Below are positions 6,870-11,513 of a DNA stretch of 11,513 nucleotides, in pieces (the stretch's first letter is position 1; each line of letters opens with the position of its first letter). Under the pieces are notes generated by a model. That model did no database searches, was not told the origin of the DNA, and saw nothing but the letters and a program-made list of their open reading frames with translations. The position numbers were made by a program, and so were the translations under genes. Source of the DNA: Porticoccaceae bacterium (lineage in GTDB: Bacteria; Pseudomonadota; Gammaproteobacteria; Pseudomonadales; Porticoccaceae); the NCBI GenBank assembly GCA_017858295.1, contig JAFMBU010000043.1:1-11513 (forward strand), given 5' to 3'.

Positions 6870-9584
6870 TCAATTCCACACTTTCATCTTGCGCAGTTTG
6901 TACTCTTGGCCTTCTTCTTCGTTACGCTGATCCAGTTCAGTGGCGATCGCCTTGGTCAGTGCGGCACTCAGTTTATCGTCACTGAGCGGCTCAAAATTGT
7001 TATCCGTAAGATAGAAAATATCTTCAACGCGCTCCCCCAGGGTCGAAATCTTGGCATTTAGCACGCGCAGTTCAAAGCGCACAAATATCTGCGTCAAATG
7101 AGCTAGCAGACCGGGTCGATCCGGTGTGATTATTTCAAGTATCGAGCTGTTGGTTTCCGTATCCTGACGCAGCGAGGCTGTGGTTTTTAGGGCAAAGTTT
7201 TTCAGCTGTCGCGGCGTGCGCTGGGTGGTGTCGGAGGATATCTCGGTGGGATTCGAAATTGCCTGATCGAGACTTTTAACGATTTTGCTACAGCGCGAGG
7301 TATCTTTGCCTATTGGCTGATCTTTCTCGTCGAGCACATAAAAAACATCGAAGGCACTGCCATCGCTGGTGGTGTGCAGGCGGGCATCGTGAATATTGAG
7401 ATTGAGCCGATCTAGTGCGGCGGCAATAATTGCGAAGTTATTGTCGCGGTCTTTACAGTGGACAAAAATCTGCGTCGCTACGGGTATTTCTACACCCACA
7501 TCCTTGAGCAGGACAACGGCTTTTTTAGGAGTTTGGCTAGCCAGAATGGCCTTGGTAAATTCAGCAACATCTTCAGCGCTTTCACGTAAAAAGAAGTCTT
7601 CATCCACATCGCGCCACACATTGATGGCCTGGTCACTGTCGATATTGTCGGCCATAAGGGCACGCAGGGCTGCATCTTTAGCTTCACTGACCCAGGCGGC
7701 GCGACTAGCAGGTCTGACATCTCCCAGCTGCAAGGCACGCTTGGTTTCAAAGTAGAGATTGTGCATCAGCGAGCCTTTCCACTCGGTCCAGAGGCGCGGG
7801 TTGGTGGCGTTGATGTCGGCAACGGTTAGCACGTAGAGATAATCTAAATGCATTTGATCGCCTACATGGGTGGCAAACTTATGGATTACCTCTGGGTCAG
7901 ATGTGTCCTCACGCTGGGAAATGGTGGACATCAATAGATGATTTTCCACCAGCCATTTAAGCAACTCGATCTCTTGGGGCTGCAGCCCGTGGCGCTCGGC
8001 AAAGTCTGCTATATCCGCAGAGCCCAACAGGGAGTGATCGCCGCCGCGGCCCTTGGCAATGTCGTGATACAGGGCGGCGATAACAATTAGTTCGCGGCGG
8101 CTGAAGTTTTTATAGATATGGGAGGCCACAGGAAACTTGGCGGCGACTTCAGGTATGGTTAGACGCCGCACGTTGCGCACCACTTCTAGAGTGTGCACAT
8201 CAACTGGGTAGATATGAAAGAGATCGTGCTGCATCTGGCCGACGATCTTGCCAAATTCCGGCAGGTAACCGCCCAAGATACCGAAACGATTCATGCGCTG
8301 CAGTTGATTGGAAAGCTTGTAGGGCGCCTTGAGTATGCGCATAAATAGGGCACGGTTTTCTGGGTCTTGGCGGAATTCGTCATTGATCAGGCCCCGGTGC
8401 AATCGAATCTGGCGGATCGCCGACGCCCTGATGCCCTTGATGCTGTCATTTTCACCCATGATCGCAAACATCTCGAGGAGGGCGGATGGGTGTTTTACAA
8501 AAACAGATTCGTTGGCGGTATCCAGATCGCCATCACGGATGACAAAACGCGAATTGATTGGCGTAACCAGTTTAACTTTATTCTTGCGGTAAATGGCTTC
8601 GTCGAGATACTTGAGTAATACTTCGTTGAGCTCGCGTATTGACATAACCACTTGGTAGTAGCGCTGCATAAACTTCTCAACACCCAGTCGTTCGGAGCTG
8701 TCTTTATAGCCGAACATGACGGCTAACTTACGCTGGTAATCAAACAGCAGTCGCTCTTCCGGGCGATCGGTTATCAGGTGCAGGCCATAGCGAACTTTCC
8801 AGAGAAACTCTTCATCCCCGCGCACAGTGGCGTATTCTTCCTCGGACAAAAAGCCCTCGGCAATCAATAGTGAGCGGCGGTGCACCTGAAAGTGGCGCTT
8901 TGCGGTCCAGTTAAATACCTGAATATCTCTGAGACCACCCGGGGCTTCTTTAATATTGGGTTCAAGGTTGTATTCGGTGTCGCCATGCTTGCGGTGACGG
9001 GCTCTCTGCTCGGCGATTTTACCCTGATAAAACTTTTCCGAGGCCCAGATTTTTTTCGGCCCAGTTTTGGCTTTGAGCTTGTCCAACAGTTCACTGCTGC
9101 CGGCCAGGAGACGGGTTTCCATCAGGTTGGTGGCCACGGTGATATCGCCACGGGCTTCGTCGACACACTGTGAAACACTGCGTGTGCTGTGCCCAATCTT
9201 AAGCTGGATGTCCCAGAGAAAGGTCAGAAACTGTTCGATACTCTGGCGGTAGCGATCGGGTTTATCCCGTCGCATTAGAATTAGCAGATCTATATCCGAG
9301 TGCGGGTGCAGTTCGCCGCGACCATAGCCGCCCACCGCGATTAGGCTGATATCAGCATCCCACTCAAAGCGGTTCCAGGCATGGCGCAAAATTAGGTCGG
9401 CAAAATGGGCCCGCTCATTAACCAGCTGGTGAACATTTTCACCCTCGTTAAAGCGCTTGTTGAAATGGTTGTTGGCGAAGCCTAATGCGCCGCGGAAGAC
9501 ATCGATCGGGTCGCGATTTTCTATATCCGCAACAAAGCGTTTCTCATCAAAGAAAATTGGCACTAAATAGGTTTTTGGATGCAT
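6870..9584 (-). CDS. glnD: PII uridylyltransferase/uridylyl-removing enzyme
   Basis: GlnD senses glutamine. It adds UMP to PII proteins when glutamine is low and removes it when glutamine is high, so setting glutamine synthetase activity and nitrogen-regulated transcription. The 904-residue protein (E. coli 890) has the full domain order. The nucleotidyltransferase domain has GGYGRGELHPHSDIDL at 85-100, with metal-binding Asp97 and Asp99. YNLEPNIKEAPGGLRDI follows at 205-221. The HD domain that removes UMP includes His464 in DVHTLEV and His507-Asp508 in ALYHDIAKG. Two C-terminal ACT domains that bind glutamine cover about 703-760 (IFVHCKDRDNNFAII) and 815-885 (LEIITPDRPGLLAHL). The ATG lies 2 bases after the map stop, which suggests translational coupling. 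The upstream region is A-rich without a strong ribosome binding site. No PII gene lies in this window. Confidence 0.97.
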   Translation of the reverse strand: MHPKTYLVPIFFDEKRFVADIENRDPIDVFRGALGFANNHFNKRFNEGENVHQLVNERAHFADLILRHAWNRFEWDADISLIAVGGYGRGELHPHSDIDLLILMRRDKPDRYRQSIEQFLTFLWDIQLKIGHSTRSVSQCVDEARGDITVATNLMETRLLAGSSELLDKLKAKTGPKKIWASEKFYQGKIAEQRARHRKHGDTEYNLEPNIKEAPGGLRDIQVFNWTAKRHFQVHRRSLLIAEGFLSEEEYATVRGDEEFLWKVRYGLHLITDRPEERLLFDYQRKLAVMFGYKDSSERLGVEKFMQRYYQVVMSIRELNEVLLKYLDEAIYRKNKVKLVTPINSRFVIRDGDLDTANESVFVKHPSALLEMFAIMGENDSIKGIRASAIRQIRLHRGLINDEFRQDPENRALFMRILKAPYKLSNQLQRMNRFGILGGYLPEFGKIVGQMQHDLFHIYPVDVHTLEVVRNVRRLTIPEVAAKFPVASHIYKNFSRRELIVIAALYHDIAKGRGGDHSLLGSADIADFAERHGLQPQEIELLKWLVENHLLMSTISQREDTSDPEVIHKFATHVGDQMHLDYLYVLTVADINATNPRLWTEWKGSLMHNLYFETKRALQLGDVRPASRAAWVSEAKDAALRALMADNIDSDQAINVWRDVDEDFFLRESAEDVAEFTKAILASQTPKKAVVLLKDVGVEIPVATQIFVHCKDRDNNFAIIAAALDRLNLNIHDARLHTTSDGSAFDVFYVLDEKDQPIGKDTSRCSKIVKSLDQAISNPTEISSDTTQRTPRQLKNFALKTTASLRQDTETNSSILEIITPDRPGLLAHLTQIFVRFELRVLNAKISTLGERVEDIFYLTDNNFEPLSDDKLSAALTKAIATELDQRNEEEGQEYKLRKMKVWN

Positions 9585-9586
9585 GA

Positions 9587-10366
9587 TTATTTTTTCTTGT
9601 AGGGCTCTTCATTGCGGGCGGTGAGTACTTCGACACCAGTGCTGGTAACTACCATTGTGTGTTCCCACTGGGAGGAGAGTCGGCCGTCGCGAGTCTCAAC
9701 GGTCCAGCCATCGGATTTTATCTTGGTGCTGTACTTGCCGGCGTTGACCATGGGCTCAATGGTGAAGGTCATGCCTTCTTCGAGAACCAGTCCGGTGTCC
9801 GGCTTGCCGTAGTGCAGTACCTGAGGCTCCTCATGAAACTCCATACCAATGCCGTGACCGCAGTAGTCGCGGACCACTGAATAGTAGTTGGCTTCGGCAT
9901 GGGTTTGAATAACATGGCCTATATCGCCGAGACGAATGCCGGGCCGCACCATATCTATGGCTTTGTAGAGACACTCTTGAGAGATATCGATTAGTCGCTG
10001 GGCATGGGGGGCAACATCGCCCACTGTATACATTTTGCTGGTATCGCCATACCAGCCATCTTTAATAACAGTGACATCAATATTGATAATATCGCCGTTT
10101 TTAAGCACTTTTTTCTCTGATGGTATCCCGTGGCAGACTACTTGATTTACTGAAGTGCAAACGGACTTTGGAAAGCCGCGATAACCGAGGCAGGCGGGAA
10201 TGGCCTGTTGCACATCGACTATATGGTCGTGGCAGATTTTATCCAGCTCTTCAGTACTTACGCCTGGCACCACATACTGGCCGATCAGCTCAAGTACTTC
10301 AGCAGCTAGGCGTCCGGCAACGCGCATCTTGGCGATATCATCCGCCGATCTTAGTTGTATGGTCAT
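9587..10366 (-). CDS. map: Methionine aminopeptidase, type I
   Basis: Map removes the initiator methionine from new proteins at the ribosome exit when the second residue is small. The protein has 259 residues, the compact bacterial type Ia form without an N-terminal extension. All five metal ligands are present at the same numbers as in E. coli: Asp97 (NIDV), Asp108 (GDTS), His171 (GHGIG), Glu204 (TIEP) and Glu235 (WEHT). His79 and His178 of the active site are also present. The ATG is preceded by GAAGG (10377-10373), six bases upstream. It is the first gene of the leftward map-glnD-dapC-nth chain and is divergent from rpsB, a pairing that is widespread in gammaproteobacteria. Confidence 0.97.
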   Translation of the reverse strand: MTIQLRSADDIAKMRVAGRLAAEVLELIGQYVVPGVSTEELDKICHDHIVDVQQAIPACLGYRGFPKSVCTSVNQVVCHGIPSEKKVLKNGDIINIDVTVIKDGWYGDTSKMYTVGDVAPHAQRLIDISQECLYKAIDMVRPGIRLGDIGHVIQTHAEANYYSVVRDYCGHGIGMEFHEEPQVLHYGKPDTGLVLEEGMTFTIEPMVNAGKYSTKIKSDGWTVETRDGRLSSQWEHTMVVTSTGVEVLTARNEEPYKKK

Positions 10367-10577
10367 GGTTGGCCTTCGTCAATGTAGAATCTGGGTATTG
10401 TACGCATCAAAGAGGCATTCGGGGAGTGCCTTTGGGCTTTATGGGTAAACTATTCATCCTACAATATAGTCCTCTGGTCCGGTCTTGGTAGTGGACAACT
10501 AAAAGTCCTCTGGGAAAGTTGGGTCTGGGGTTGTCTAAAGATGTTGCCAGTCAGCTGCTGAACTAAGCTTTTTTTCT
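10367..10577. other. Divergent map-rpsB spacer, outer part
   Basis: No gene is visible in this part of the 404-base spacer; open frames crossing it have no family features or ribosome binding sites. It should carry the map promoter. Read leftward, TATATT (10468-10463) is a fair -10 that would give a leader of roughly 90 bases, but its -35 is poor. A TACAAT at 10402-10397 also lacks a -35. A 6-bp hairpin, AGGCAT (10413-10418) with GTGCCT (10426-10431), would lie in the map leader but has no U tract. A 10-base direct repeat is listed separately. Confidence 0.4.
10468..10513. repeat. Pair of 10-base direct repeats
   Basis: AGTCCTCTGG occurs at 10468-10477 and again at 10504-10513, with start points 36 bases apart. 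The flanking bases differ. They lie about 65-130 bases upstream of the rpsB -35 and could be a paired protein-binding site or a coincidence. Confidence 0.4.
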
Positions 10578-10612
10578 TTAACTGCACTAATCAATATGGT
10601 ATAAAGCGCGCC
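10578..10612 (+). promoter_or_regulatory. rpsB promoter: extended -10 with GC-rich discriminator
   Basis: TATAAA (10600-10605) is preceded by TGG at 10597-10599, an extended -10 element, with TTAACT (10578-10583) as a -35 at 16 bases. GCGCGCC (10606-10612) directly downstream is a GC-rich discriminator of the kind found at stringently controlled ribosomal promoters. An A/T-rich stretch upstream (about 10561-10577) could act as an UP element. The element closely resembles the reported rpsB-tsf promoter of E. coli, which also combines an extended -10 with a GC-rich discriminator. Transcription would start near 10612, leaving a leader of about 158 bases. Confidence 0.8.
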
Positions 10613-10770
10613 GTCTGTTGAGATGTCTCAGCAGGCATTAATGTAACTAAACTTTTTTTAAACGACACACACGTTCCGACACAGTGATCTGGGTGCCTAA
10701 AAGCGAAATATTAGCTTGAATGGTTGATCTACTGGGGTACGTGGAGGCTTAACCCCTAAAAGGAAAAATT
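10613..10770 (+). promoter_or_regulatory. Structured rpsB mRNA leader (likely S2 autoregulatory element)
   Basis: The leader between the promoter and the rpsB start shows three paired elements by eye. A 10-bp hairpin with a 4-base ATGT loop and two G/U-type pairs lies at 10613-10636, at the very 5' end. An 8-bp stem pairs CAGTGATC (10682-10689) with GATC-T-ACTG (10726-10734), with one bulged T. A short GGGGT/ACCCC pairing (10734-10738 with 10752-10756) encloses a GTGGAGG sequence. The real ribosome binding site AAGGA (10760-10764) is just beyond it. In gammaproteobacteria the rpsB leader is conserved and mediates feedback repression by S2, and position and length fit that element. The pairing is my manual reading, without energy calculation or alignment. 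Confidence 0.6.
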
Positions 10771-11513
10771 ATGTCTTCTGTAAGTATGCGCGATATGTTG
10801 CAGGCTGGTGTTCACTTCGGTCACCAAACCCGCTTCTGGAACCCCAAGATGAGCAAGTTTATATTTGGCTCACGCAACAAAGTTCATGTTATCAACCTTG
10901 AGCAAACTGTACCGGCTTTCAATGAAGCACTTGAAATCCTTCGTGTAGAAGCTGCCAAGGGCAATCAAATTCTTTTTGTTGGCACCAAGCGTGCTGCACA
11001 AAAAATCCTCAAAGAAGAAGCCGAGCGCTGTGGCATGCCTTATGTCAGCCATCGCTGGTTGGGTGGTATGTTGACCAACTACAAGACCATTCGCGCTTCT
11101 ATCCGTCGTTTCCGTGAATTGGAAACTCAGGAAGCCAATGGCACCTTTGAGCGCCTGACCAAGAAAGAAGTTCTGATGCGTACGCGTATGAAGGACAAGC
11201 TGGAAAACTCCATCGGTGGTATTAAGGATATGAACGGCTTGCCAGACATCCTTTTTGTTATCGATGTGGATCACGAGCGCATTGCTATCAACGAAGCCAA
11301 CAAGCTGGGTATTCCAGTTGTGGGTATTGTTGATACCAACAGCAACCCTGATGGCGTCGACTACGTAATTCCAGGTAACGATGATTCGATCCGTGCGATC
11401 AAGCTCTACGCAGCCTCTATTGCCAATGCTGTACTTGAAGGCAAAGCGCAGTCAGCTAAAGTATCTAGCAAAGACGAATTTGTTGAAGAAGCTGCACCAG
11501 CAGCTGAAGCGGC
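10771..11513 (+). CDS. rpsB: 30S ribosomal protein S2 (partial, runs off right edge)
   Basis: S2 is an essential late-assembling protein of the small ribosomal subunit that needs S1 to bind mRNA. Translation from ATG at 10771 gives MSSVSMRDMLQAGVHFGHQT, matching the S2 N-terminus. It continues with conserved blocks such as FWNPKM, NKVHVINLEQTV, LFVGTKRAA, SHRWLGGMLTN, KLENSIGGIKDM, LFVIDVDHE and GIPVVGIVDTN-NPDGVDYVIPGNDD. About 247 codons are present, the frame is intact, and the sequence ends in the variable alanine- and glutamate-rich tail, so little is missing. AAGGA lies six bases before the ATG. In this lineage tsf (elongation factor Ts) normally follows, beyond the window. Confidence 0.98.
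   Translation, partial: MSSVSMRDMLQAGVHFGHQTRFWNPKMSKFIFGSRNKVHVINLEQTVPAFNEALEILRVEAAKGNQILFVGTKRAAQKILKEEAERCGMPYVSHRWLGGMLTNYKTIRASIRRFRELETQEANGTFERLTKKEVLMRTRMKDKLENSIGGIKDMNGLPDILFVIDVDHERIAINEANKLGIPVVGIVDTNSNPDGVDYVIPGNDDSIRAIKLYAASIANAVLEGKAQSAKVSSKDEFVEEAAPAAEA

Noticed and set aside
8329..9252. Several rightward open frames of 60-97 codons across the 5' half of glnD
   Set aside because: They lie opposite well-conserved GlnD domains, overlap each other in different frames and show no ribosome binding sites or recognisable protein features.
10120..10491. A 123-codon rightward open frame across the map start and spacer
   Set aside because: About two thirds is antisense to map, the composition is not protein-like (basic, tryptophan-rich patches), and there is no initiation site.
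10613..10659. Hairpin plus T run (10653-10659) in the rpsB leader considered as an attenuator
   Set aside because: The T run starts 16 bases after the stem, too far for an intrinsic terminator. The hairpin is better explained as part of the leader structure.
10870..11274. A 134-codon leftward open frame inside rpsB
   Set aside because: It is antisense to the highly conserved S2 coding sequence and has no family features; it is a shadow frame.
1..11513. Mobile element, prophage, CRISPR array, defence island or toxin-antitoxin system
   Set aside because: No transposase, integrase, repeat-spacer pattern or long flanking repeats were seen. Nearly all coding space is filled by recognisable housekeeping and repair genes.

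Overview
The window looks like ordinary chromosomal DNA of a free-living gammaproteobacterium. The gene order rpsB / map-glnD-dapC with a nearby yffB-dapD pair is the arrangement known from Pseudomonas and relatives, and DapD is the long gammaproteobacterial form of about 340 residues. Moderate GC and the SDR type at the left suggest a marine lineage such as Cellvibrionales/SAR92, but that placement is inference.

Layout, left to right. The left edge holds the possible start of a leftward membrane protein. Next come a rightward two-domain 3-oxoacyl-ACP reductase (103-1440) and a hairpin flanked by A and T runs that can terminate transcription from both sides. Leftward dapD and the Spx/ArsC-like yffB follow (1527-2922), apparently with their own extended -10 promoter. 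A DNA base-damage repair block sits in the middle: ada and alkA overlap and run rightward (3080-4925), and nth runs leftward with only 3 bases between its stop codon and that of alkA. The leftward chain map-glnD-dapC-nth (10366 down to 4929) has gaps of 2, 39 and about 27 bases and looks like one operon. A divergent spacer of 404 bases separates map from rightward rpsB, which runs off the right edge.

How the genes fit together. dapD and dapC encode two consecutive steps of the succinylase branch of diaminopimelate/lysine synthesis. glnD encodes the nitrogen-status sensor that modifies PII proteins. map removes initiator methionines and rpsB encodes ribosomal protein S2. ada and alkA form a compact adaptive response to alkylation damage, and nth adds repair of oxidised pyrimidines. 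The repair genes separate dapC from yffB-dapD, which look like parts of one ancestral neighbourhood.

I found no mobile element, CRISPR array, tRNA, rRNA, toxin-antitoxin pair or defence system, and nothing that amounts to an undescribed system. The points most worth a second look are the unusual cysteine spacing at the C-terminus of Nth, the repair block inside the lysine/PII cluster, the structured rpsB leader and the degenerate N-terminal half of the SDR protein.
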